Origin: Kudoa neothunni
Taxonomy: Eukaryota; Cnidaria
DNA: 64,000 bases
Assembly (NCBI GenBank): GCA_964304625.1
Contig: OZ199839.1
Span: forward strand, 1 to 64,000
Reading direction: 5' to 3'
In this document: one piece after another, positions 24,950 to 45,106 of the stretch
Layout: each line of letters begins with the position of its first letter
How positions within the stretch are numbered: the stretch's first letter is position 1
Made by a program: the position numbers and the translations under genes
Notes under the pieces: generated by a model
Database searches by the model: none
Seen by the model: only the letters and a program-made list of their open reading frames with translations
Told to the model about the DNA's origin: nothing

Positions 24950-27900
24950 TTATCTCGAGTTGAATCTACGAAGGGTGTCAACATAACCTTCAATTCCACT
25001 TCTGTAAATAGAAACCGATCCATTTTTACATAGCCACAATTCGTTAGTGGCTTTTCTGATGAGGAATTCGTTGTGGGAAACCAAAATAACACCACCTTGA
25101 AAAGTTTGGATGGCTTTTGATAAAGCTTCAACAGTTTCAATATCCAAATGATTTGTAGGTTCGTCCAACACAAGTAGATTCGGTTTGGACATGGCCAGAA
25201 TAGCAAGTGCAGCTCGACTTTTTTGGCCCCCCGACAAAGTAAGCACCGGTCTAGTTGCAATATCGCCAGTAAGTCCAAAACTAGACAAATGCCCCCGGCA
25301 TTCACCTTCACTCACATCTAATTAATTATACGCAATTATACGTTGGATCCAATAAATCTTTTCCAATCAATATATCTTACTGGGGAACTTCAAATGTAGT
25401 ATTTCTAGCGCAGACTGTGACATGTTCAATTGTTCTACATGATGTTGTGAGAAATAGCCAATGTGTGCGTTGCTAAACGCAGAATATAGCTAACTAGATC
25501 AGCTGGGATTCATCTACCGATTAAGTGTTCGAAAGCCATTAGTAGGTTCAAGAATGCCGGCAACTATTTTGAGCAACGTGGTCTTGCCAGAGCCGTTATC
25601 ACCCACAATGGTAATTTTGGACCCATAGGAAGCCGACAGATTTACTTTATCGATTATCATCTTGTTGTTTGCGTAGTCAAAGGACACCTACTCGAATGTA
25701 TGAGAATCAAATACATACACACCCATTAACGAAACCAACCTCATCTAATTTAATGAGGGTGCCCCCAACACGCTCACAATCAGCAAATCTAGTCACAGCA
25801 TATGTTAATTATTTATTCTCATCCAAAATAAATAATACTTAATAACAACGGGAGGTTCTTCTTCAACAGCCTGCAATTGAGGTCTAAAATCAAATTATTT
25901 ATTTGTTATTACTAGATATAAAAATGTAGTTTCAGAAGATTTACAATTTTTCGAGAATTTTTATTTTGCTCTGAGCTTGGGATGCTCTGTTAGCATTCGC
26001 ACGAAATCTATCAATGAACGTCTACGACAAAGTAAGTAATGTTTGTAAACATTCATATTCAAAGTTTTAACTTGAAGATGTTCTCTGTAAGCCATCTGAG
26101 ATTCATATTCTCGTTGTTGGTGGAGTTGTTTCTCATTTTTCGTTTTCTCAAATGTCTAATTCAAAATGTTATAATAATAAAATTAACTTTGAGGATTACA
26201 GAGTAATTTCCACGATATGGAATAAGTTGATAGTTGGTAAGATGAATGATATCAGTTGCTATAGAGTCCAAAAAGACCTTGTCGTGGGAAACAATAAGAA
26301 TAGTTTTGGACCAATTCTGAAATAAACCATATTATAATACCAACCAATGATTCATTTCAATTAGAACATGGTTGTTAATAATAAATAATTGAATCAACAT
26401 TAATAAATAAGGAAAAATTAGACCATTCAAGATATGTTTTGTAGGGAAAACAGAGATAAAAGTCTAATTTAATGGAGAAGAATCCAGTCTACCTCAAGAT
26501 ACTGTTGAAGCCACATAATGGCCTTGAGATCTAACATATTAGTGGGGTTCATCAAGTAGAAGAAGGTCAGGTTTAAGGAAGAGAGCTCTCGCAAGAGCCA
26601 GCCTCATTCTCCAACCTCCAGAAAAATTCCTAAAATCATCAATCAAAACAGGAATATTTTATATTAATAACCTGGTAGGTTGAGATTGCATTTCTGTGGA
26701 GAAACCCAATCCATATAAAATGGAGCAAACTCTAGAGGTAAATTTTAATTCTAAATTTATGGCAAAATGTTAAAATTACAATGATTCAAATTCGGAAGCT
26801 CCAATAGCATCCAATTCATTATAAATCTATAAAATCAACTATCAATTGTAATAAACTTTAATTTGGTACGTTGGCGAGTTGTTCGTTAAGCTCGGTAGTG
26901 TCTTTGCCATCTCTAAACAGAAAATGTTTAAATTTTCAACGAACTTTGAACTACTTTTCAAACAAAGCCAGTTGTTCGTTAATAAGAGTCTCTTGATTGA
27001 GAAGGTCATTTCTAACAGTGTGAGCATTCAATACACTATCCACTATGTTCGTGTCATCTCCATTAACCTAATTATTGGTACACTTAACAAAACAATAAAC
27101 AATTTAAATGTACCTCCTGTTCAACATGAAGCACAGATATATGACTTTGAATAGCGATATCTCTGTTGGCGAGTGCTCTCAAAAAAGTTGTTTTCCCGTA
27201 TCCATTTCTACCCACAATACCATAGCGACGTCCAGCCGATAGTACAATCGATGCATTTTTAAGTAAAACCCTACTACCATAGGATAGATCAAATTCTTGG
27301 ATATTTATATCATATGAGTTGGTATTATCGGGGCGGTTGGAAGCTTGAGTGGCAGTGAATTGTTGTAATCTATAAAGGAAACGTCAGTCAGTCAGTCAGT
27401 CAGACGATTCATTTTTATTAAATACTCGTCGTTGGGATCAATTTTATGCCGTTTGTTCATTTTTTGTTTCAGTTTTTTCTCCGCTTTTGCCAATTTCTTT
27501 TTATCCACGTTCTACAAAAATAAAATTTGTTTATACATATAAAAATTTAGATTGGTTCAATTACAAGGTTTCTGTTGAAAAATTCGGTTGATATGGCATC
27601 ACTTGAGACATTTTTATCTTTTAAACAAATAAATTAATGTTACACCAACCAAAACATAATACCCAATCGCTTGGAGAAAGCTTGCATATCAATGGGAGAA
27701 TTCAATATTTCTGTTTTGGCGTTATTTTTTTCGCCATGTCTGAATTTACACTCAAACAAAATAAATAACTGTTATAAAATTACTCGTGCAACAAGTGGTA
27801 CACTTGCATACATATTTGCTCAATTCTCTCCGTATCCATTTGGGGTAACGCTTCTCGAATAAAATCTCCAATACCACAATTTATTTCGTCACAATCAATT

Positions 27901-28035
27901 GATATATCTTCAAGTATACCTTCAAAAAATAAAATGTCATATCATTGGCGATGGGGAAATACTTTTAAAGTAATTAATCACTATATCATCAAATAGCGGT
28001 GATACATCTTTCAAAACTTGTAAACATTGTTCCAT
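24950..28035 (-). CDS. ABCF3: ABC-F family ATPase, ABCF3
   Basis: Soluble twin-cassette ABC ATPase of the Gcn20/ABCF3 type, linked to translation control and ribosome work. Start ATG at 28035 ([18 protein letters not shown]). An N-terminal helical region ([20 protein letters not shown]) is followed by the basic linker [20 protein letters not shown]. Cassette 1 has Walker [10 protein letters not shown] in exon 27114-27369, signature [15 protein letters not shown], Walker B LLLLDEP and H-loop ILIVSHD. The ABC-F linker reads [16 protein letters not shown] and [17 protein letters not shown]. Cassette 2 has Walker [10 protein letters not shown], signature [12 protein letters not shown], Walker [13 protein letters not shown] and H-loop ILVSHN, in last exon 24950-25317. 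Most introns are about 45-70 nt. One anomaly: in cassette 1 just after LLLLDEP an extra base in a four-C run (26544-26547) shifts the frame off the expected [18 protein letters not shown] reading error is likely; a true mutation is possible. Confidence 0.93.
27369..27425 (-). repeat. (TCAG)n microsatellite inside an ABCF3 intron
   Basis: About five tandem TCAG units (plus strand 27385-27404) fill the middle of a 56-nt intron that starts GTATTTAATA and ends TTTATAG on the minus strand. The exon frames on both sides join correctly only if this intron is removed. Confidence 0.6.
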
Positions 28036-28165
28036 TTTGAGGTGAAATATTTTATTTTTTATATTTCTGATGGTAAATGTCTTGGGATGTTATTAGATAA
28101 TATATTTTACTAGCTCTTGGTTATGTGGTGAGAGCTGCGCGGGCATGACACGTTAAGTTTATACA
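28036..28165. promoter_or_regulatory. Short divergent intergenic region
   Basis: Only about 130 bases separate the ABCF3 start codon (minus) from the first assignable exon of the plus-strand membrane-protein gene, which begins just after TTTATACAG. Some of it must be that gene's 5' intron or untranslated leader. A shared bidirectional promoter is inferred. I see no clear core-promoter motif. Confidence 0.35.
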
Positions 28166-28166
28166 G

Positions 28167-29877
28167 TGGATATTACTACGTATCCGTATAATCCGCATGT
28201 GCGGTTGTCAATTACTAGGGGAGAGGATAACTCCAAATCTAAAAACGCGTATAAAAATTTGAAATTCATATTTGTAATTAGTGATTTTTTACCTAACATA
28301 ATTAATGGTTTCGGAGAAAATTTGAGCAATGGAAATGTCTATTCTATTATTCTGGTTATAAATTTTCTATTTTATTCTGGCGATCCTAAGCAGAACCTTA
28401 TCGAGCATGGTTCGAATAATCACAATTATACTATGTATATTGTAAATGGAATACATTCAATAATTGTAAAAAATTTAAAAATAAATTTTACTAATTATCC
28501 GTCCCTTCTATTTGGAATTTTGAATAATAAAATTTCCCAATTTGCCAAAAGTCCTGTTAGGATTACGAACGACCCCTCGTCTACTATAACCTCTCCTCAT
28601 TAGGTTATTGGCTCTTATTTAAATATTTTATTATCCAGTTATAGAACATTCTATCAGATAGGGAACTAGCATCCAATTTTAAGACACATGAAAGCTCAGA
28701 TAAAAGGATAATAAATTCCTACAATCTTACCAACAGCTTTCCCACTCCATCGAAGGTGGTTAACGTCGCTCAATTTAACAACTCTCACAAACAGTTTGGA
28801 AAGGAGTTGGTTGAAAGTGACTACACAATGTTTCTAAAGGCAATCTCGGGGAAATTATTTAATAAATCTTGTTTCATCATTTTTAAAAAAAATTCGAACT
28901 TTGATAATTTTAATCTTTTTATATTTAGATGTTCAAGAATCTCGTTCATTACAACCTCCACAGCCTAATAATCAAATTATTCAAGGTAGTTTATGACCAA
29001 CTATAATAATAATAATAGTTTAGTTTATAATAATAGTTTGTAATAAATATAACGTAAATAAAAGATTTTTAATTTGTTTGTTGAAAATTTAATTTCATTC
29101 TTAATTGATACCAGCGAACAACGAAGTACAACCGCAAAATATAACAAATCGAGATATCTAATATATATTAATTATAAAATATGTGTAGAACCGAAAAACC
29201 CCCGTAGTGAAACCGCCGCCAGTAGCACTCGACAACAATAAAATCAATAAAAATATACAATAATGTAAATAATTATTCAAAACTATTAACTTCTTCTTTA
29301 ATAATTTTGAATATTATACTAAATTGATGATTATTTTATATTGTTTTTAGAACCAAATAATCCTGCATTGTCGCCAAAAAAGAAACAAAGTATTTAAAGA
29401 ATCTATTTAAAAATGAATATATTATTCCAACTAATATTTTAATAATTTTTATGCTAAATAAATTTAATAATATTATTGAGAAGTTGTTAAAATGCGCAAT
29501 TTATAATTTTTAAAACCGAGTAATCCTTCAATAAAACCACCTCCAAGATCATTAAAGGAAACACAAAGTAAAGGTATAGAGTTTTTTATTATACTAAATT
29601 TTCTTGAAAATATAATACGACAAATTTTTGGTTATACATTATTATAGATAATGACAACTCCTCGAAGAACAAAAGGTACCAAATTATCGTGTAATATAAT
29701 TAATAATTTGTAGTGGGAATCAAATGGTCACTATGTATTTTTAATCGAATAAGATAATGTTGATAATTCTTTTTGACCAATCTTTCAGCGGTGGGTGTAG
29801 GCTGTTTTGTTCTACTCGTAAGTTTGGGTGGTTTTTTATACAAAAGAAGAAAATGGATGTTGAAGGCTCAACTTTAG
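28167..29877 (+). CDS. Type I membrane protein with mini-exon stalk
   Basis: The ectodomain exon from 28167 (DITTYPYNPHVRLSITRGED...) is open for about 145 codons, with Asn-x-Ser/Thr sites (NYT, NFT, NLT). A second block at about 28701-28870 reads INSYNLTNSFPTPSKVVNVA...SGKLFNKSC. A series of very short exons follows, encoding proline-rich pieces: DVQESRSLQPPQPNNQIIQ (57 nt, ends at 28985), ANNEVQPQNITNR (29115-29153), EPKNPRSETAASSTRQQ (29189), EPNNPALSPKKKQ (39 nt, 29351) and EPSNPSIKPPPRSLKETQ (54 nt, 29514), then DNDNSSKNK (29648). The last exon, 29789-29877, encodes a transmembrane helix (AVGVGCFVLLVSLGGFLY) with a basic stop-transfer KRRKW and ends KAQL. The start exon is not located and some mini-exon borders are non-canonical. 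Function unknown; a surface protein is inferred. Confidence 0.6.
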
Positions 29878-29879
29878 TT

Positions 29880-31510
29880 TTTACACATTAAAATATTTAT
29901 TTTTTATTTATGATAAGAACATTATGATTATATAGAAATGTAAAACCTTTTTTATTCATTTTTTTCTGCTGGAAGTTTTCAATGTTTTGGCTAACCATAA
30001 AATATATATCGTAGCATTAAATGCATTACATGGATCCGTCTAATCCTCCCCTTAGGCACTTGTTATTGACAAAAATGTTGATTTCTACATTATTAAAAAC
30101 TTTATTCAAAAAATAATTGCATAATTTTGATTTAGAAATTTTTTCCTAAAAGATCACAAACATTTGGTAACAGAATATTCTATGTCTACTTAATCGAACT
30201 AACAAAATTTACCGATAACCTCAATATTTTAAATAAAATGTTTAATAAGGTTTCAGAACTAAACATTAATATTTTCCGTCAATTTTTATTATTACCATCG
30301 TCTGATTTAAAGAATTATTGATGCCTTGGAGAAACTCAAGCACTACACACAGAAGCGCCTCCTTCCGTGAGATTCTGGACTAGACTTGCAAATTTCGGGG
30401 TCTTTATTTAAAAAACATTGTTATATTATTCACTCTCAGATTATTTTAAAAAGTAATTAACATTATTAGATTAACTTTGCGCTCTGCTTGGGCATATTTA
30501 CGAATTCTCTTATCAATAATTAATAAACATTTTTATCAAAAATAAATGTATTTTTTCATTTGTTGGTCCTGTTTTTATAAACCATCTGCATCCAGGTCCA
30601 TCATATCATTCGAAGTAAGTGGAAGAAAACACAGCTCCTAGATTATTTGGAAGTCGGTGAGCAAATCGAAATGCATTTGGAGTACCCGAAGAAAGATCAT
30701 CATAGTCGTCACTGTTATGGTATTTCACATTTTAACATAAATATTTGGCGAAAAATCGAACTGTTATCAAAATTTGTTTACCCCCGAAAATCCCGAATTT
30801 GTATAATTGTTCGGGATTTGGGACTAGCTAGTCCCGTAATTTGCAAGTGTATTCCGAACAATGAGGCGTCGATTTTCGTATAAACTTTACAGACTTTATT
30901 TGACCACACAAATTTTTTTAACAAAATACAACATTCATTGCGATATTATTAACGCCATTTCTCGATTATTCTGAAAAAATAATCTACGATATTTGGTATC
31001 CCCTATCATTTTGGAACTCAGGCAAAATTTACCATTAATGTCTACCAATTATGAAAACTGTCATAAACGTTTTTATATGTTGTTTGAGCAATCACAAGAT
31101 TTCTAAAATACCTATGATAAAAAAAGTCGATTTTAATTTTTTTATTCAATACGAAAATAACAACCGAGAGAAATAATAAAATAAGAAGTTAAAACTACCA
31201 GCGTTATTGCTCATTGCTTATTGCCATTACGGACTATTGCACTCAAAATTTTTAGTCTAACTCTATAACTGGAAAATAGGTTAGAATGTTATATTTTATT
31301 TACTTTTGCTTGTTTCACCTTAATAAAAGTTTTTCTGGAAAATAATTCAGTTAAAATACAATTATTGATTATCATGTACACATTACTATATAATAATGTG
31401 ATTAATGCATCCTAGCATTTTTTTTTAATTAAATAATCGAATATAGTGGAGTTAGAACAAAAATCAATACACCTTATGATACCAAATAGAATATTTAAAG
31501 TCAAAGTTGA
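29880..31510. other. Spacer; one possible exon
   Basis: Mostly featureless AT-rich sequence between two genes. A plus-strand frame at about 30600-30883 (VGEQIEMHLEYPKKDHHSRH and on) follows an acceptor-like CATCCAG and has protein-like composition, but I recognise no domain and found no partner exons. It is left as unassigned. Confidence 0.35.
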
Positions 31511-31514
31511 CAAT

Positions 31515-38689
<7,175 letters not shown>

Positions 38690-41600
38690 ATTGCGAACTG
38701 TATGTAGTAGCGCTTGCGCACAAGCATTTTAATTCAACATGTGTTTTTTCAACCCAACCCTACTAATGGGATACTAAATTTTGAACGAAATTTGTTCGAT
38801 TTTGTTACAAAATTTACATCCGTATAAATCCATGCTTTAACTTAATAACAATTGGTTTCTCAGAGTGGTGGGGTAGTGCGTTGCATTAAAAAACAAAAAT
38901 TCATTCGCGTATTTTCCTCAGTTTTTCTTCCTTTAAAAAATTTATTTCTCCAAAAAAATTACGTGGTGATGAAAACCTTATGAAAAATATAGTTGATAAA
39001 GGCATATTCTAAATGACTCCAAAACATTGATCGTGAAAGTGTGTTGTTCACGTTAACCTCCTCAATGGTTACTTTTTATAGGAAAGAATATCGTTTCTAA
39101 AACATACGGTAAAAGTATTTGGATATAAATTTAATCCTCTCACGAATTTGGGGAAATTTTTACCCCAACTAGAAGATATTAGTTGTACACGTGATTTGTT
39201 TGCTCTTCATAGGACACGAATTTTTTTCTAATCTTCCAAAAAGCTAAGCAACATACGATTCTAAAATATCATGATCAACAATAAAAAAGTCGGAAAAAAT
39301 TGGACAAGTTTACACTCCTCCTATGAATTTTTGGAAGAAAAATTACCTCAGATTGTTTTCGCATCAATTGATAGATAAAATAATAATTGTTGCTTAATTC
39401 AAATTTTAACTTCATCCTGATCGATAAATTTGTAGTTATATGATTATTACCTATATTTGGTGATCACGTGACTTCTTTTTTTTATTTTAACGTTGCGATA
39501 ATTTAGATCGATTTCACCAATATTAATTAAAATGATGAATAAAATTCTTTCGACGTGATTATGAATACTTTACAACTGATATATTATAAGAATATGACGA
39601 TATTGAAAATTGTGAGAATTTGGATCAATTCATAATCAGTCATCAGTAATGATGACCTATGCTATGGCGGTATTTTTCCATTTAATGGATTTATTATTTA
39701 TAGATGCGTTCACAATATAGAAAAAAACTTATGAGACAATATGGTTATGAGAAAGTTTTTCAAAATATGGCAAAGTTACTATATCTTTCCATTAATGGAA
39801 CGAAACATCCTTGAATCTCAAAATCATAAGAGTTCGACCTTATCTATTCTGTTATAACTCAACACATCAAACGAATGAACAATATTTTCAAGGTTTTTCC
39901 GGAAAATTGATAAGAAACTCGCTACTGCTTGTTTCAGGTGTACGTAACTGTCGCAAAATTCATTTTGAATATTTGCGAATCTTATTCTCATTAAATGTTC
40001 TATTTTGATGCGCAAATATTAATTAAAATATTTAGCACACGATATAAATGGGAAATCTACTCAAACATTAGGCTTTAACCAAAAATTGTTATTGCGGATT
40101 TTAACGAATACAATTTTCGTAGAATTATGAGGATTACTGCTCGGATGTTAGTTATTTTACAGCTGAATCTAGCTACGGTAGTATGCCTATTTTTATTTTC
40201 TGAAATCGAATATTTTCTACGGTTCGAATGGAGGAATAAAAACTGGGATAATTTTATAAAAAAAGTTCATCGGAATGCAGTCGACTTTTAGTACATTAGA
40301 GGATTACGACAGAGATTATTGGCGCGGTAAATTTTAGGATTGTGTCTTTTTCCAAAAGAATGAAACCTGCGCGAGGATTATAAGATTATAAGATTATAAA
40401 ATTAATTTTATTTCCGTTAATTTTGTATGATGTAAAGCCAATAACTTTAATAACAATTTTTCAAACAAAATGATTAAATTTTTTCAAACATACCCCATAG
40501 ATATCAAGACGATATTTTTCAAATCAAAAATAATTATTCATTGCGTTGGGTCTACATGTCGTTTCTATCCCTTTCGTAATGGAATAAAGTTGAATTCATT
40601 GTTTATAGCGGATTTTTCATGCTAATAGAAACAAGGTTATTAATATTGCTGTGAGGAGGTGTTCAGCTCATTAAATAATTTTCTACAATCACTTCCATTA
40701 AATTAGTTAATGTATGCAATAATCTATCTGTCATCTCTTTTTTGTAGTTATTATTTTCATAAATTCCGATTACATTATAAGTTCGATTCATTATCTTCTT
40801 CAATGTACACGTACACGTACACGTTCGGGTTAGTTGATACATTGACATATTCAGATGCAACATTATGTTCTGAAACGGTTGAATCATTGTTTATAACCCA
40901 TACGAGAATCATAAGTGTTTCTAATATGAGCACAGATAGTTTTACCAATCTTAGTAGGTGGTTGCGCGGTATTTGGTGCAAAATAAAGGACGTTCGCAAA
41001 ACATTGCTTCCACACTTATGATAACCATCACATAGTTAAACTTAAATGAACGAAAAAATTTAATTTTGACGTCAATGGTATTATGAGTCTATAAGAGTTA
41101 GGGGTATCTAAAAACATTTTCTGTTGTAAGAAAAAGTGCCTATTATTACATCAGCATCATCAGCCATCTTGTCGGATCTCATCGATAACTTGTTTTCCTT
41201 AATAGTGAAATCGTCTTCCAAAATGTTTTTTGACTCAATTAAATTTGAATAATAAAGTAAATGTTATTTATAATCAATAGCTTATTTAAAAATCTCATAT
41301 TGAATTCAATTCTTTCTAAGTTGTATCATTTGTCTTTAAAAGTTAAAATAGGTAGTATATAATATTTTTGCAGTAAAATAAAATATAAAAAGATAGTACG
41401 ATTGATTAAAATTTTGTTATTCGCTTAATAACATACAAAACTAATGGAAATAAAATTAATCTTATAACCCTGCGCGCGCGTCGTTGTGTGAAAGGGGGTT
41501 AAAAAACCTCAAAATCGAGAAAAACACTACTTTAAAATACAACCAAAAAATATAATCGTATCTATGAAAGTTTAGAATTTTCCAATTCAATAACTACGTT

Positions 41601-42920
41601 TTTAGAGATTAAATTTAAATTTATTGTCGTTTAATTGCGATGTTTTGGCGCGAACACTCACTTATATTTAATCTCTCATGTAGATCAATACACTCATAAT
41701 TAATCACTTCATAATTCAAAATATATTTTGAAATAACGTTTAAATTTTTTAATAATGTGCGATAATGTTTACTAGGTAATTATGTAATCGTGTAATGTTA
41801 AACTATCTAATGTGCTGTCATTTAATATCGCAAATGTTTAAACCCTGCATGACATTGGTTCCCGCATCCCTAAGGGTGGGAACTGTGGGCTTGGGGGAGC
41901 AACATTCGATCACAGTTGAAAATAATTTTTGAGAAATTTTGAGTCGGCTACACCTTATCGTATGCAAGCGCGTGCGAGTCCAATTTTAGTTGGGAAGCGC
42001 TACTGCATGATATAATCTGAATAGGATACGTCATTATAAATATAAATATTAATGCCGTACATACAAAAATTGTGTTATTCTTTAATGTTTACAGGTTCTC
42101 AATAAAAACCCAAAATTTCGGATTAAATGAAAAAAACCCAAGCCCTGGTGGAAGGGGACGCCATCAAATTTTAGTGCTACACAGCGTGTGTGAGTAATGA
42201 GTAGGCGGTTGGAATTTTTAATCTTCGCTACTGTTACTCACAAGTTGTATATAAAATCAATTTTCTCACAATCCGCTATATTTAGTTATTTTTTATTTCT
42301 TAGATTTTATCGGCGGGCCAAAAATGAATATAGTCAAAACTAGCGATACTTTAATGTTATTTAACAATCAAATATCCACATTTTTAATTTAAACATTTTC
42401 CGTGTTATTATCTTCCAGTTGACAAATTAAACATATTTATATTTGTTATCAATAAGAAAATGGCTATATGGCTGGTAAATAACATTCATTTAGCACTAAT
42501 TTTGACTATATTTCTTTCTTGTCAGCCGTTTCGTTCATAGGGCCTAAAAATAATTAAACATCGCAAATTCTAAAATAAGAATTCTATATCAAGTTTATAA
42601 ATAGGAGTTTCAAGAATTAAAAATAATCAATACTCATGCGTATCGTATATGCTGCTTAGGACCACAGTTTATTTTGCCAATAACATCTGCCTACTTTCGG
42701 ATAAATCGTCCTTCGAGAGTTTATTCATTAAGATACTGCAATTTAGAATTAATTCCTAGTTTCCAATTACATATTAAAAACAAGATTTTATTTAATGACT
42801 TAATTAAATTTGAAATACGATAGGAAATCGATTTTTCATACACTTTAATTTCTTGATGCTCATTTACTCCGAAAGTTTCTGCAAAAGAAAGAATTTGATG
42901 ACAGAATACCATATTAAAAT
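38690..42920. other. Spacer with scattered repeat fragments
   Basis: No supportable gene. At about 39052-39076 GTTAACCTCCTCAATGG resembles a piggyBac-type end, and TTTGGGGAAATTTTTACCCC at about 39148-39167 resembles its interior. A GTACAC hexamer triplet lies at about 40806-40823, a CG-alternating tract at about 41471-41482. At 42290-42370 and 42470-42560 two roughly 80-base arms (sharing AATATAGTCAAAA and AATGTTATTTA) are inverted and could form a hairpin; the same AATATAGTCAAAACTAG recurs at 53470 inside the MITE near the second receptor. Confidence 0.45.
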
Positions 42921-42922
42921 TT

Positions 42923-44700
42923 GACACTGGCTATAGCAATGGATCTGTTTAATCCACGTGTGAGGGTGAGGGTGCGAGGGTGCGAGGATTGGTTATTAAA
43001 ATGGATGAGAATATCTACCAATATAACGCTTAAATCAAACTTTTAATTTTAGAAATACTTATAACAATTAATTACTTATTAATAAATAAATCTGTTGACT
43101 TTTTATCTCTAAATTGGTCGATTATTCATAAATATAGTTGTAGTTTACTTAATGAATTGATATCTGTGTTTATTACTGAATAACACTGGTTACAAATATT
43201 GTAATTTTTATAAGAAACTATGGGAAACGGTGCATTTACTAGGAGAATTAGCGCACATGCTAAAAATACTCTATTGCGCTACATTGTGTATCTGCTCATT
43301 CTATCATGTTCTCGATCAAATGTGCGTTAAAAACGAGCAGTAATATTTTTCTCAGTTATTTTATTATGCACGTGGATACAACTGCTTTTGAGATCAAATA
43401 AATATGATTTTTAATCTGTTTTCCTATTTTATAAAAATGGAGAACAATCATCATACGGGGGTATATATTTTATAAAATATGATTTTATTATTTGTATGTT
43501 TTATTTGAATTTAAACCGCCCTACTGTTCATATTATAGAGGAGAATTTTAAATCTATATAAAATTAATAAAAAATTCCGCATGATTATTTAACAATTGAA
43601 ATTATCGTCGATTTTACTATCATCTATCTGTTGATCATTTTATTTATCATACAAGTCTTTAGACAAGTCATTATTAAGTGACTTGGTTGAGGATGCTTCA
43701 GAAATTTCATTCACTCCTGCATTTTGATTTGCTTAACGTTTGATATCTAATATTTATTTGAGAGAAAAATACTTATATTTATACCATTTCTTCTTTCATT
43801 TAGCTCGTTATTTTATACTTGATTATCGTATTTCGAATTGTTCTCGATGATATCGCTTTTTACTTGAAGTTAGTTACATCATTTTAAATGAATATTAAAT
43901 AACAATATTTAATAATTTTTCTGGTTTCAAAACAATATTATCTTTAACATAGCTCCAATTCTCTTAATAGCAATTATTAATTTAAGGATATATTCACTGC
44001 AATATTCTACAGATGTTGGCTTGTAAAGACTAATGCATTTTATAAGCGCTTTGAATAGGGTTTAAATTTATCTTTCGACGTTTCTTGTGATTTCGCATTG
44101 TGACTAGATTTAGCATTATTTTTTGATGGAAAACTATCCTGTACATATCCGTTGACAGAAAATATCTTTTTTTAAATAAATTAAATGGTAGTGTTTCAAA
44201 TCACTGACATTAATGTTAAAACGATTAATGATGATCTTTATTGATGAAGCCTATTATAAAAATTACGACCAACAATTAAATGTAAGATTGATTATTTTAA
44301 TTGAAATATTATCGTAGAATAATTGGTGCACAATTATTGTTGCAAACAAACCACATTAACGCAAGCTTATTTGTTCTTAATTAGCGTATGGAGTATATCG
44401 ATAATTCATGTTACATAAAATCAACATAATGAGATCTAAAAACCAATTATATATTAAATAAAAAATGAATCTATCGAAGAAAAACATTAAACAATATTTG
44501 TATATTTGGACAATTTATACGTAAAAAGCCAACTGATTTATTTTCTTTGGAAAATGTTATTATTAATACTTAATTAATTGTTATAAGTATTTATAAAATT
44601 AAAAGTTCGATTTAAGCGTTATATTGGTAGATATTCTCATCCATTTTAATAATCAGTCCTCACACGGGAATTAAACGGACCCCTTGCAATAGCTACTGCC
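42923..44700. mobile_element. Element with ~170-bp inverted repeats
   Basis: About 42923-43098 matches, inverted, 44531-44700. Both arms contain TTATTAAAATGGATGAGAAT and ATCTACCAATATAACGC. The right end, inverted, starts GGCAGTAGCTATTGC, similar to the GGCAGAAGCTATCGG end of the MITE at 53288. Inside the left arm is a GAGGGTGAGGGTGCGAGGGT run. The 1.4-kb interior shows no transposase. Long arms and G-starting ends fit Merlin or MULE elements. No clean target duplication seen. Confidence 0.6.
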
Positions 44701-45106
44701 TTTTTTAAAGGCATTTTTCCTGTTAGGTGTAAATTCTCATACGACTTAGCAGATTTGGGGAAAACTCTTCAAGTTTGAATGCATGATTACCAGTTTATAT
44801 TAGAACATATTAACAAAGGTATATTTTAAATATGAAACCTTTGGCATTCAGCATCAAGATCACACACGCTGTAATGTTGTTAATATGTAAATTTATCAGA
44901 TATGGTAGTTAATTCTTATTCTATTGTTAATAGTTAAATTAAATACTTTTTTAGAAAATTATAATGACAAAATTTTCTAAAAATTACGAAAAGATTTAAA
45001 TAACAATGGGACTTGGGTTTATAGGCGAGAAACGTTAGGAACATTGTTTCAGTTTGTTTGCGATCGTGTCACTTTAAACGTATTAATTGAGCGAAAGCAT
45101 TCTGAA

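Noticed and set aside
24847-25311. 154-codon minus-strand frame overlapping the ABCF3 last exon
   Set aside because: It is a shifted frame of the exon encoding [12 protein letters not shown] and [12 protein letters not shown]; the ABCF3 frame explains the region.
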